Assembly: GCA_964389095.1 (NCBI GenBank)
Contig: CAYMEB010000002.1
Location: 1-64,000 of the forward strand
Source of the DNA: JABFRJ01 sp964389095
GTDB taxonomy: Bacteria; Pseudomonadota; Alphaproteobacteria; Rhizobiales; Hyphomicrobiaceae
Reading direction: 5' to 3'
Length of the DNA stretch: 64,000 nt
Below, one piece after another: positions 8,745 through 16,794 of the stretch. Made by a program: the position numbers and the translations under genes. The notes below the pieces were generated by a model. It saw only the letters and a program-made list of their open reading frames with translations, was not told where the DNA came from and searched no databases. Numbering within the stretch: the stretch's first letter is position 1; the number at the start of each line of letters is the position of its first letter.

Positions 8745-10400
8745 TCAGCGAAAGTTCCGCCGGCCGCGTTCGCCCCCTTCGCGCCGGTCGGGGCGCGGCG
8801 GGCGCGAATGCTGGGTTTCGCCGCCTGTGCTTCGGCCCTGATGGCGGTTGCCTTCTTGGCCGTCTCGCGAGCGGTGGGAACTGTGCGGCGTGCTGGCGGG
8901 ATCGCGGTGATCGGTGCGTCCGCGCCCGTTGCGCGGCTGATGGTTCGCTCCGTGCTGCTTGCGACCTTCGGGATGCTCGTGCCGGCGGGGGGCTTGCGGC
9001 CGCTCGTAGTTGCTCCAGATCTCCTTCCCCTCGCCGTCCCGGCGGTCCCGATTGGGATGACGCTTTTCGCCGTCGGTGCGATCGGCCGGCTTTTGCTGAG
9101 AGTGCTGCGGGCGTCCGCGCCCGTGCGGGCGCGCCGTCCTGGGGTGATCGCGCCGTTCGCCCTGACGGCTCCCGCCGCGATGGACGCCGCCGCGCGCATC
9201 GTCGCGGTCGTCGGGTTCCTCCCGGTTCCCGCCACGTGCGGGGCTTTCCGTCGTGAGGTTGGCGTCGTTCCGTCGGTCGGCGGCCGGAATGCGCTGGCGA
9301 GTCACTCTTTCGATGTCGCGGAGCAGGTCGCGCTCCTCGTGGTCGCAGAGCGATATTGCAGTGCCTTCGGCGCCGGCCCGGGCCGTGCGCCCGATGCGGT
9401 GGACATAGCTCTCTGGAACCTCGGGCAGCTCGAAGTTGACCACGTGGGAGACACGCTCCACGTCAATGCCGCGGGCTGCGATGTCGGTCGCCACGAGGAT
9501 GCGGACGTCGCCCGACTTGAAGGCGTCGAGCGCAAGTTCGCGCTGGCGCTGACTCTTGTTGCCGTGGATGGCGGCCGCGGTCAGACCTGCGCCTTCCAGG
9601 TGCTTGGCGACACGGTCCGCGCCGCGCTTTGTGCGCGTGAAGACCAGTGTGCGCTCCATAGCCTTATCGCGGAACAGCTCGACCAGAAGCGCCTTCTTCT
9701 TGTGGGATTCGACGTGGATGACGCGCTGATCGACGCGCTCGGCGGTTGTCGCCTGCGGCACGACGGACACGCGGGCGGGGTCGGACAGCAACTCCGCTGC
9801 GAGTTCTCCGATCTCCTTCGGCATCGTGGCCGAAAAGAACAGGTTCTGTCGCTTTGCAGGCAGCGCCTTGACGATGCGTCTGATCGGCTTGACGAAGCCG
9901 AGATCGAGCATCTGATCGGCCTCGTCGAGGACGAACACCTCGACCGTCGACAGGTCGGCATTTCGTTCTTCGAGGTGGTCGATCAGGCGGCCGGGCGTGG
10001 CGACAAGAACGTCGACCCCGCGGGCCAGGGCCTGGATCTGGGGGCGGTGGCCGACGCCACCGAAGACGGTGGCGACGCGCGTGCCCAGATTGCGCCCGTA
10101 GACGCGGAAGCTTTCCGCGATCTGCGAGGCGAGCTCACGCGTCGGTGACAGCACCAGCACGCGGCAGCCCTTGCGGGGCGCCGGTCGCCGGTCGGCGGCC
10201 AGACGATTGAGGATCGGAAGCGCGAATGCAGCGGTCTTGCCGGTTCCGGTCTGGGCGATGCCCAGCAGATCGCGGCCGGTCAGGACGGCTGGAATAGCTT
10301 GGGCCTGGATGGGCGTCGGCTGTGTGTAGCCCTCGGCAGAGACGGCCGAAAGCAGCTCGGGGGCGAGGCCGAGCTCGGAGAAATTCTTCAAGATGGTCAC
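8745..10400 (-). CDS. DEAD-box RNA helicase, RhlE type, with long charged tail
   Basis: 551 residues. The first ~375 form the helicase core: Q-motif GYTQPTPIQAQAIP, Walker A AQTGTGKT, PTRELA, GG, TPGRLID, DEAD (VLDEADQML), SAT (FFSATMP), and motif VI HRIGRTARAG. RhlE-type enzymes remodel RNA and assist ribosome assembly or mRNA decay. The remaining ~175 residues are an arginine-, aspartate-, glycine- and histidine-rich disordered tail, longer than in many relatives and likely RNA-binding. The start is GTG at 10398-10400 (protein begins MTILKNFSEL) with a weak GGA ribosome site. It is transcribed divergently from cysE. Confidence 0.92.
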   Translation of the reverse strand: MTILKNFSELGLAPELLSAVSAEGYTQPTPIQAQAIPAVLTGRDLLGIAQTGTGKTAAFALPILNRLAADRRPAPRKGCRVLVLSPTRELASQIAESFRVYGRNLGTRVATVFGGVGHRPQIQALARGVDVLVATPGRLIDHLEERNADLSTVEVFVLDEADQMLDLGFVKPIRRIVKALPAKRQNLFFSATMPKEIGELAAELLSDPARVSVVPQATTAERVDQRVIHVESHKKKALLVELFRDKAMERTLVFTRTKRGADRVAKHLEGAGLTAAAIHGNKSQRQRELALDAFKSGDVRILVATDIAARGIDVERVSHVVNFELPEVPESYVHRIGRTARAGAEGTAISLCDHEERDLLRDIERVTRQRIPAADRRNDANLTTESPARGGNREEPDDRDDARGGVHRGGSRQGERRDHPRTARPHGRGRPQHSQQKPADRTDGEKRHPNRDRRDGEGKEIWSNYERPQAPRRHEHPEGRKQHGANHQPRNGRGRTDHRDPASTPHSSHRSRDGQEGNRHQGRSTGGETQHSRPPRPDRREGGERGRRNFR

Positions 10401-10717
10401 TTTCCAAGTGAGAGCACGCGCCGATGGCGGCCGTCGGCCGGCCTTTACCGGTTCGGGCGGCTCGTGGGGTCTTGCCCCGGCGTGAAACGGGGGTCGATGT
10501 CGCTGGAGGGTCGAGAGCTAGAGCGCGGGACAGCGAGCCGATACGACGGCAGCGAAACATCCCTCACGCGGCTACAGCGCCGGACGATGCGTTCGATCCG
10601 CATCTGGCGTCCTTATCTCATGTTGCGCTGCAGCAGTCAATGACGAAGTCTTGTGCGCAGTCCGGGCCGTTCCAATGTAGAATACCGCGATTGCGACCGA
10701 TTTCCTTGGGAGTTGCC
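10401..10717. other. Divergent intergenic region between the helicase and cysE genes
   Basis: 317 bp that should hold promoters for the RhlE-type helicase (minus) and cysE (plus). TAGAAT at 10678-10683 could be a -10 element about 35 bp before the cysE start, but no well-spaced -35 is visible. Upstream parts of the cysE frame here lack any family similarity and are not coding. Nothing else was recognised. Confidence 0.4.
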
Positions 10718-11557
10718 ATGGCACCGACAACCTCCACACCCCGCCGCCCGGCGGCGCTCGTGAGCCACGATCCGATCTGGGCTGCGGTCAGGAGCGAGGC
10801 CGAAGCCGTCGTCCGTGACGAGCCGGCGTTGGGTGGCTTCATGTTCGCCACCATCCTGAGCCACGACCGGCTCGAAGATGCGATCTGCCATCGGCTGGCC
10901 CAGCGGCTCAATCATTCCGATGTCGACGCGGTGCTGATCGGGAACACGTTTTCACAGGTACTCGAACAGGCGCCGGATCTCGGCGCCATTTTCCGGGCGG
11001 ACCTCCAAGCGGTCTACGATCGTGACCCTGCCTGCATGCGATACATCGAGCCTTTGCTCTATTTCAAAGGCTTCCATGCCCTGGTCACCCACCGCTTCGC
11101 ACACGAGCTGTGGAACGCCGGGCGCAGGGATTTCGCGCTGTACCTCCAGAGCCAATCGTCGCGCATTTTCGCGGTCGACATCAATCCGGCTACCCGCATG
11201 GGACGCGGGATCATGCTGGATCACGGCACCGGCATCGTCATCGGCGAGACCGCGGTGGTTGGCGACAACTGCTCGATCCTTCAGAACGTCACGCTGGGTG
11301 GTAACGGCAAGGAAACGGGTGACCGGCATCCCAAGATCGGCAAGAACGTGCTTCTGGCGGCGGGCGCCAAAGTGCTCGGCAACATCGTTGTCGGCGACTG
11401 TTCCAAGGTCGCTGCCGGGTCCGTGGTGCTGAAAGACGTACCACCCAACAAGACCGTAGCGGGCGTTCCTGCGAAAGTGGTCGGCGACTCGGGTTGCCCC
11501 GAGCCCGCGCGGTCCATGGACCACAGGCTCGCCGACGACGATTGTGGATGCTCCTGA
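10718..11557 (+). CDS. cysE: Serine O-acetyltransferase
   Basis: 279 residues from ATG 10718, which has GGGAG about 5 nt upstream; the frame stays open further upstream but without similarity. The N-terminal helical SATase domain (DPIWAAVRSEAEAVVRDEP) precedes a left-handed beta-helix of hexapeptide repeats (GIMLDHGTGIVIGETAVVG, then ILQNVTLGGNGKETGDRHPK). The catalytic His of the DHGTG motif and the acetyl-CoA-binding loop are present. It makes O-acetylserine for cysteine synthesis. The tail ends in DDDCGCS, beyond the usual cysteine-synthase-binding C-terminal Ile, so formation of the classic cysteine synthase complex is doubtful. It converges with the downstream dehydrogenase. Confidence 0.93.
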   Translation: MAPTTSTPRRPAALVSHDPIWAAVRSEAEAVVRDEPALGGFMFATILSHDRLEDAICHRLAQRLNHSDVDAVLIGNTFSQVLEQAPDLGAIFRADLQAVYDRDPACMRYIEPLLYFKGFHALVTHRFAHELWNAGRRDFALYLQSQSSRIFAVDINPATRMGRGIMLDHGTGIVIGETAVVGDNCSILQNVTLGGNGKETGDRHPKIGKNVLLAAGAKVLGNIVVGDCSKVAAGSVVLKDVPPNKTVAGVPAKVVGDSGCPEPARSMDHRLADDDCGCS

Positions 11558-11568
11558 CGACGGAGCGA

Positions 11569-12453
11569 TCAGCGGGATTTGCCCGGCCAGTATGACGGCA
11601 GCCAGGTGCCGTCCCGGCTGCCCCAACCTTCCGCAGCCGCTTGATCGAAGACTGCAAGGGTGCGCTCGGCCAGGGGCAAGCTCGTGCCTTGGTCACGGGC
11701 CTCGGCGAGCATGGTCCGCAGGTCCTTGCGGATCGAGTCGATGTCGAACGCGGGCGCAGTGGTCCCACGCCCGACCAGGGCATCCGCGATTGCCGGCCCC
11801 CGCGTCTTGAGGACGTTGGGAGCCCCCGACGTGTCCGAAAACAATTCCATCAGGCGGTGTGCGTCCATGCCGGCGCTGCGGCAGAGTGCGACGGCCTCTC
11901 CCAGGGCTTGGTAGGCGACCAGCAACGGCAGGTTGATCGCGAGTTTCATGCTCGCGCCGGCACCGACCGGTCCGACGTGCTCCACACGACGGCATAGTTG
12001 CTCGAGCAGAGGCTTGATGGACTCGATGTCCACGGCCTCTCCGCCCGCCAGACCCAACAGCTTCCCCTGCCGGGCCGGGCTCGTCGTACCGCCCACGGGA
12101 CACTCGACGTAACGGCCGCCCTTGGACCTCACGCTCCGCGCCAGCGCGACCTGCTCGCCGGGGCGCACCGTGCTCATTTCCAGGACGCACTTGCCCGTAA
12201 AATCGGCGGCTAGAACGCCATCGCGACCGCCGTAGATCGCGTCCAGCGCCCGCCCGTCCGTCACGATCGATAGAACGACCTCGGCTCCTTCGGCCGCGAG
12301 CCGTGGCGAAGGCGCTTCCTGCGCTCCCGCTGAAAGCAAAGGTTCGAGGCGGTTGCGCGTCCGGTTCCAAACGGTCACCACATGCCCATTTTCCAGGAGA
12401 CGCAGGCAGATGGCGCTGCCCATTTTTCCGGTACCGAGGATCGCAACTCGCAT
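11569..12453 (-). CDS. NAD(P)-dependent beta-hydroxyacid dehydrogenase (3-hydroxyisobutyrate/tartronate semialdehyde reductase family)
   Basis: 294 residues. The Rossmann motif VAILGTGKMGSAICLRLL opens the protein, the substrate loop PVGGTTSPARQGKL follows, and the catalytic Lys lies in GAGASMKLAINLPL. Family members interconvert hydroxy acids and semialdehydes (3-hydroxyisobutyrate, tartronate semialdehyde, succinic semialdehyde/glyoxylate). ATG 12453 has GGAAGGAAG just upstream. It is divergent from the ABC permease gene that starts a hydroxy-acid-like catabolic operon. A glyoxylate or tartronate semialdehyde reductase role there would fit but is inferred only from context. Confidence 0.82.
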   Translation of the reverse strand: MRVAILGTGKMGSAICLRLLENGHVVTVWNRTRNRLEPLLSAGAQEAPSPRLAAEGAEVVLSIVTDGRALDAIYGGRDGVLAADFTGKCVLEMSTVRPGEQVALARSVRSKGGRYVECPVGGTTSPARQGKLLGLAGGEAVDIESIKPLLEQLCRRVEHVGPVGAGASMKLAINLPLLVAYQALGEAVALCRSAGMDAHRLMELFSDTSGAPNVLKTRGPAIADALVGRGTTAPAFDIDSIRKDLRTMLAEARDQGTSLPLAERTLAVFDQAAAEGWGSRDGTWLPSYWPGKSR

Positions 12454-12640
12454 GGGGCTTCCTTCCAGCACGAAATGACGCGCGTGAGCCGACGCCTCCT
12501 TATCTGCCGGGCGCCCGCCGTCTGCAATGGGCGGCAGGGACTGGCGGGACGACGCGGCCTCGACTATTGCCGCATGGCGGGCGCCCGGTCACACTGGCGA
12601 CCCCAGAAGGTCTCCGCGCGCGACGCCTATCAGGTCCAAG

Positions 12641-13450
12641 ATGCCCCGATCTCGCACCACATTGCTGGCTCTGCAAATCCTGGTCGGGATGCTGGCGCTC
12701 GTCGTCTGGCATCTCGGGTCGACGGTACCGATTTCGTACGGGGGGTCGAAGCCCTGGTATGTCTTCCCCGAGTTTTTCTTTTCGCAGCCATTGAAGGTCG
12801 CTGCGCGGGTCTGGGATCTGTTCGCCTCGGGGAAAATCTGGCGCCACCTCTGGATCACCCTGCTCGAGGGGATGCTCGCGTTCGTGATCGGATCGGCGCT
12901 CGGGGTGGCGCTCGGCTTCTGGTTTGCGAGAAAGCCGCTGCTTTCGGCCGTGTTCGACCCCTACATCAAGATGATGAACGCGCTGCCCAGGGTGATTCTC
13001 GCGCCGATCTTCATGCTCTGGTTCGGTCTCGGCATCTGGTCGAAAGTCGTGCTCGGCGTGACCTTGGTCTTCTTCATCGTCTTCTTCAACGTCTATCAAG
13101 GCGTGAAAGAGGTGAATCCTGTGGTTCTGGCCAATGCGCGGATGCTGGGGATGAACGAACGTCAGCTCCTGCGCCATGTCTACTGGCCGAGCGCGCTGTC
13201 CTGGATGTTCTCGTCGCTGCATACCTCCGTCGGGTTCGCCATCATCGGAGCCGTCGTGGGGGAGTACCTGGGCGCAAGCGCGGGATTGGGCTATCTGATC
13301 CACCAATACGAAGGCGTGTTCGACATCACGGGCGTGCTGGCCGGCATGGTGATCCTGATGGCGTTCGTGTTGATCATCGACTGGCTGGTGACGCGCGTAG
13401 AGAACCGGCTGCTGGTCTGGCGGCCACAAGTGCAGTTGGAACGACTCTGA
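12641..13450 (+). CDS. ABC transporter permease (SsuC/TauC type)
   Basis: 269 residues with about six hydrophobic segments and the BPD_transp_1 coupling region ANARMLGMNERQLLRHVYWP. The C-terminal part ASAGLGYLIHQYEGVF is typical of nitrate/sulfonate/taurine and pyrimidine-precursor importers. Start ATG 12641 has AGG 8 nt upstream. The binding-protein gene follows after 16 bp. No ATP-binding protein is encoded before or after in this locus, so the transporter must borrow an ATPase from elsewhere. Substrate unknown. Confidence 0.87.
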   Translation: MPRSRTTLLALQILVGMLALVVWHLGSTVPISYGGSKPWYVFPEFFFSQPLKVAARVWDLFASGKIWRHLWITLLEGMLAFVIGSALGVALGFWFARKPLLSAVFDPYIKMMNALPRVILAPIFMLWFGLGIWSKVVLGVTLVFFIVFFNVYQGVKEVNPVVLANARMLGMNERQLLRHVYWPSALSWMFSSLHTSVGFAIIGAVVGEYLGASAGLGYLIHQYEGVFDITGVLAGMVILMAFVLIIDWLVTRVENRLLVWRPQVQLERL

Positions 13451-13466
13451 CTTTGGGAGGTAACGA

Positions 13467-14486
13467 ATGAGACTGGCACGAACGATCGGGATGATCGCTG
13501 GGGCACTGGCAATGCTGGGCGTCGCTCACGCGCAGGCGCCCGAGAAGAAGGACGTCAAGCTCGGGGTCGGCGGGGCGCCTTCGCTCTACTACTTGCCGCT
13601 CGCGCTCGCCGACAAACTCGGCTTCTTCAAGGAGCAGGGCCTCAACGTCGAGATCAACGACTTCAAGGGCGGAAGCCAAGCGCTTCAGGCTCTGGTCGGC
13701 GGCTCGGCCGATGTGGTGACCGGCGCCTATGAGCACACGCTGCGCATGCAGGCCAAGGGCCAGGACATCCGCGCGGTGATGGAGCTGGGGCGCAATCCTG
13801 GGATCGTGCTCGGCATCAAGGCCGACCGCGCCGACAAGATCAAGTCGGTGAAGGACCTCAAGGGAGCAAAGATCGGCGTATCGGCGCCGGGCTCTTCGAC
13901 CAACATGATGGTCTGGTATCTGATGGCGAAGGAGGGGCTCACCAAGGACGACGCGGCTTTCATCGGCGTCGGTACGGGCGCCGCCGCCGTCGCAGCCATC
14001 AAGAAGGGCGAAATCGACGCGATCTCGAACATCGATCCGGTCACGGCCAAGCTCGAGGCCGACAAGGACATCGTCGTGCTGGCCGAGACGCGGAGCGTGG
14101 CGGGCACGCAGAAGGTCTTCGGCGGACCGATGGCGGCCGCCTCGCTCTACATCAAGCAGGACTTCATCGACAAGAATCCGAGCACGGTGCAGGCACTCGC
14201 GAACGCGTTCTACAAAACATTGAAGTGGCTCGAAAAGGCGACGCCGGAGCAGATCGCGGACAATGTTCCCGCCGAGTATCACCTCGGCGACAAGTCTCTC
14301 TACATCGCCGCCGTCAAGGCCTGCCTCGAATGCTATTCGCGCACCGGCGTGATCACCGCGGACGTGCAGCAGCGCACGCTGGCGTTTCTTCAGCAGTTCG
14401 ACGCCGAGATGAAGTCCGCGAAGTTCGACCTGGCCAAGACCTTCGAGGGACGTTTCGCCGAAAAGGCAGCCGCGAGCGTGAAGTAA
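13467..14486 (+). CDS. ABC transporter substrate-binding protein (SsuA/NMT1-THI5 fold)
   Basis: 339 residues with a Sec signal peptide ending near AHA-QAP (about residue 23). The mature fold begins KLGVGGAPSLYYLPLALADK and continues LGFFKEQGLNVEINDF, the usual opening of this family of periplasmic receptors. The second domain contains LKGAKIGVSAPGSSTNMM. It delivers an unidentified small organic ligand to the upstream permease. GGGAGG lies 5 nt before the ATG. The neighbouring lyase and dehydrogenase suggest an organic acid ligand (inference). Confidence 0.88.
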   Translation: MRLARTIGMIAGALAMLGVAHAQAPEKKDVKLGVGGAPSLYYLPLALADKLGFFKEQGLNVEINDFKGGSQALQALVGGSADVVTGAYEHTLRMQAKGQDIRAVMELGRNPGIVLGIKADRADKIKSVKDLKGAKIGVSAPGSSTNMMVWYLMAKEGLTKDDAAFIGVGTGAAAVAAIKKGEIDAISNIDPVTAKLEADKDIVVLAETRSVAGTQKVFGGPMAAASLYIKQDFIDKNPSTVQALANAFYKTLKWLEKATPEQIADNVPAEYHLGDKSLYIAAVKACLECYSRTGVITADVQQRTLAFLQQFDAEMKSAKFDLAKTFEGRFAEKAAASVK

Positions 14487-14524
14487 TCTCGCAGGAAGAC
14501 GATGCGACAGCGCCGGGAAAAGCC

Positions 14525-14719
14525 ATGATCATGCTGGTCGTCGGACTTTTTTCGGCTCTGCTCGCCGCATTCGGAGCGCGAGCTTTGCTGGGTTGGGCCG
14601 CACGCAACGGCCGGAGCGTTCACCCGCTGCTGGTGGTTGGAGCGTTCGCAGCGACTTTTCTCGTGGCGTTCTTCGCGACGATGTTCGGCCTGCTGTCGGC
14701 AATAGGATTCGGGCCCTGA
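14525..14719 (+). CDS. Small two-helix membrane protein, unknown
   Basis: 64 residues that are almost all two transmembrane helices: MLVVGLFSALLAAFGARALL and, after an NGRSVHP turn, LLVVGAFAATFLVAFFATMF. No named family was recognised. It starts 38 bp after the receptor gene and precedes the lyase gene, so it is probably in the operon. It could be a transporter accessory subunit or an unrelated small protein. The ribosome site is weak (GGGAAAAG), which lowers confidence. Confidence 0.55.
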   Translation: MIMLVVGLFSALLAAFGARALLGWAARNGRSVHPLLVVGAFAATFLVAFFATMFGLLSAIGFGP

Positions 14720-14746
14720 GACTTGCTCAGGATACCCGACGGGACC

Positions 14747-14760
14747 GGCCCCTTCGGGCC
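14747..14760 (+). repeat. Small GC hairpin with CTTC loop
   Basis: GGCCC (14747-14751), loop CTTC, GGGCC (14756-14760), between the small membrane protein and the lyase gene. No T-run follows. It may be a processing or attenuation hairpin rather than a full terminator. Confidence 0.3.
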
Positions 14761-14778
14761 CAGAGGCGATCTCGATCG

Positions 14779-15666
14779 ATGACAAGTTCTGCGGCGACTT
14801 TGCTGGACCGGTTGCGGCGGAACGACCGGTTCCCTCTCATTCCATCCTGTTACGACGCGCTGTCCGCGCGCATGATTGCCGATGCGGGCTTTCCCTTTAC
14901 GTTCATGACGGGGTTTGGCGTATCCGCCTCCCGCATCGGCGCCCCGGACCTCGGCCTGATCAGCTACGGAGAGATCGTTGCCGGTGTGCGGGACATCTGT
15001 GCCGCGGTGCCGATCCCAGTGATCGCCGACGGAGATACCGGATATGGCAATGCGCTCAACGTAGAACGCACAGTTCAGGGCTATGCGCAGGCTGGCGCCG
15101 CGTGCGTCATGATCGAAGATCAGGTCGCGCCGAAGCGTTGCGGACACACCAAAGGGAAGCTGGTGGTGGATCGCGGCGAAGCGATAGACCGCATCAGGGC
15201 CGCGGTCCATGCGCGTCAGGCGGTGAGGAGCCGCGGTGGAGACATTCTCATTCTCGCGCGGACCGACGCTTGCGCGACCCACGGACTCGACGAGGCCTTA
15301 TGGCGCGCGAACGCGTTTCGAGATGCCGGGGCGGACATCCTGTTCGTGGAAGCGCCACGCAGCGAAAGCGAAATGTCTCGCGTTTGCCGTGAAGCGCCGG
15401 GGCTGCACATGGCGAACATGGTCGAAGGCGGTGCGACACCCATTCCAGATCCCGCGCGACTCCGCGAGCTGGGTTATGCGTTCGCAATTTTCCCTCTGAC
15501 GCTGATGTCCGCGGCGATGGCGGCGATGCGCTCCTGCCTCGCGGAGTTCGCGGCAGGACGTCACCCTGGCGGACAGACCATGGATTTCGCCGAGCTGCGC
15601 AGCATCATCGGCTTCGACGACTACTACGTGGCCGAGCAGCGCTACTCCGGCGCTCGCAAGGGCTGA
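14779..15666 (+). CDS. Isocitrate lyase/PEP mutase-family carbon-carbon lyase
   Basis: 295 residues. The TIM-barrel motifs are PVIADGDTGYGN (metal-binding Asp), VMIEDQVAPKRCGH with the family signature KRCGH, and ILARTDACATHGLDEA. Relatives include 2-methylisocitrate lyase, dimethylmalate lyase, oxaloacetate hydrolase and oxaloacetate decarboxylase. The C-terminal swap helices contain MDFAELRSIIGFDDYY. The Cys of KRCGH, used as acid in lyases, is present, so cleavage of a 2-hydroxy-dicarboxylate is more likely than phosphonomutase chemistry. It lies between the transporter and a tartrate/malate dehydrogenase. Exact substrate unknown. Confidence 0.85.
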   Translation: MTSSAATLLDRLRRNDRFPLIPSCYDALSARMIADAGFPFTFMTGFGVSASRIGAPDLGLISYGEIVAGVRDICAAVPIPVIADGDTGYGNALNVERTVQGYAQAGAACVMIEDQVAPKRCGHTKGKLVVDRGEAIDRIRAAVHARQAVRSRGGDILILARTDACATHGLDEALWRANAFRDAGADILFVEAPRSESEMSRVCREAPGLHMANMVEGGATPIPDPARLRELGYAFAIFPLTLMSAAMAAMRSCLAEFAAGRHPGGQTMDFAELRSIIGFDDYYVAEQRYSGARKG

Positions 15667-15693
15667 CGCCCCGCGTTTCGATAGGACAATCAC

Positions 15694-16785
15694 ATGAGCA
15701 CCCAGAGCAGGAAGCCGACGTCCAACGCACTGCGTATCGCCGTCATCCCAGGTGATGGCATCGGGCACGAGGTGGTTCCCGAAGCGATCAGAGTTCTCGA
15801 GGCTGTGGGGAGCAGGCACGGTCTCGCGTTCAAATGGGATACGTACGATTGGAGTTGCGAACGTTATCGCAAGACCGGCGCGATGATGCCGTCCGACGGG
15901 CTCGATCAGATCCGTGGTGCGGATGCGATTTTTCTCGGCGCCGTCGGGTTCCCCGGTGTGCCGGATCACGTTTCGCTTTGGGGATTGCTGATCCCCATTC
16001 GCCGCGGGTTCCAGCAGTACATCAACCTGCGCCCTGTGCGTCTGTTCGACGGCGTCGCCAGTCCGCTCGCCGGTCGCAAGGCCGGCGACATCGACTATTG
16101 GATCGTGCGCGAGAACAACGAGGGTGAGTACTCCTCCATCGGCGGTCGCATGTACGAGGGCACGGAGTACGAGGCCGCCATCCAACAGGCAGTGTTCACG
16201 AAGCGCGGTTGCGACCGCGTCATGCGGTATGCGTTCGAGCTTGCGATGACGAGATCCCGCAAGGAAGTGGCGAGCGCGACGAAGTCGAACGGCATCTCGA
16301 TATCCATGCCCTATTGGGACGAGCGGTTTGCGGCGATCGCGAAGGAGTATCCCAAAGTCAAGACGAGCCAGTTCCACATCGACATTCTGACTGCGCATCT
16401 GGTGCGCAACCCGCAATGGTTCGATGTTATCGTCGGCTCCAATCTCTTCGGCGACATTCTTTCGGATCTGGGGCCTGCAACCACCGGCACGATCGCGATC
16501 GCGCCGGGTGGCAACATCAATCCCGAGCGCGAGTTCCCTTCGATGTTCGAGCCGGTGCATGGCTCTGCCCCGGACATCGCGGGCAAGGGGATCGCGAACC
16601 CCATCGGACAGATCTGGTCCGGCGCAATGATGCTGCAGCACCTGGGTCACACGGAGGCGGCCGCCGAGATCGAGCGCGCCATCGAGGTCTTGTTCCGCGA
16701 GACGCGGACACGGACCCGGGACATGGGCGGCACAGCCAATTGCCGGGAGATGACCGAGGCGCTGCTCGATGTGCTCGGGCGCTGA
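15694..16785 (+). CDS. Tartrate dehydrogenase / D-malate dehydrogenase (decarboxylating)
   Basis: 363 residues, full length for the TtuC/DmlA branch of the isocitrate/isopropylmalate dehydrogenase superfamily. It opens IAVIPGDGIGHEVVPEAIRV, has the arginine-rich substrate loop in INLRPVRLFDGV, RENNEGEYSSIGGRM, and the metal-binding NLFGDILSDLGPATTGTIA. The enzyme uses NAD to oxidise D-malate to pyruvate and CO2, or tartrate to oxaloglycolate. The region GGRMYEGTEYEAAIQQAVFT is typical of the tartrate branch rather than leuB. AGGA lies 8 nt before the ATG. It closes the hydroxy-acid operon and converges with the MATE gene 9 bp away. Confidence 0.87.
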   Translation: MSTQSRKPTSNALRIAVIPGDGIGHEVVPEAIRVLEAVGSRHGLAFKWDTYDWSCERYRKTGAMMPSDGLDQIRGADAIFLGAVGFPGVPDHVSLWGLLIPIRRGFQQYINLRPVRLFDGVASPLAGRKAGDIDYWIVRENNEGEYSSIGGRMYEGTEYEAAIQQAVFTKRGCDRVMRYAFELAMTRSRKEVASATKSNGISISMPYWDERFAAIAKEYPKVKTSQFHIDILTAHLVRNPQWFDVIVGSNLFGDILSDLGPATTGTIAIAPGGNINPEREFPSMFEPVHGSAPDIAGKGIANPIGQIWSGAMMLQHLGHTEAAAEIERAIEVLFRETRTRTRDMGGTANCREMTEALLDVLGR

Positions 16786-16794
16786 CAGGGGCCG

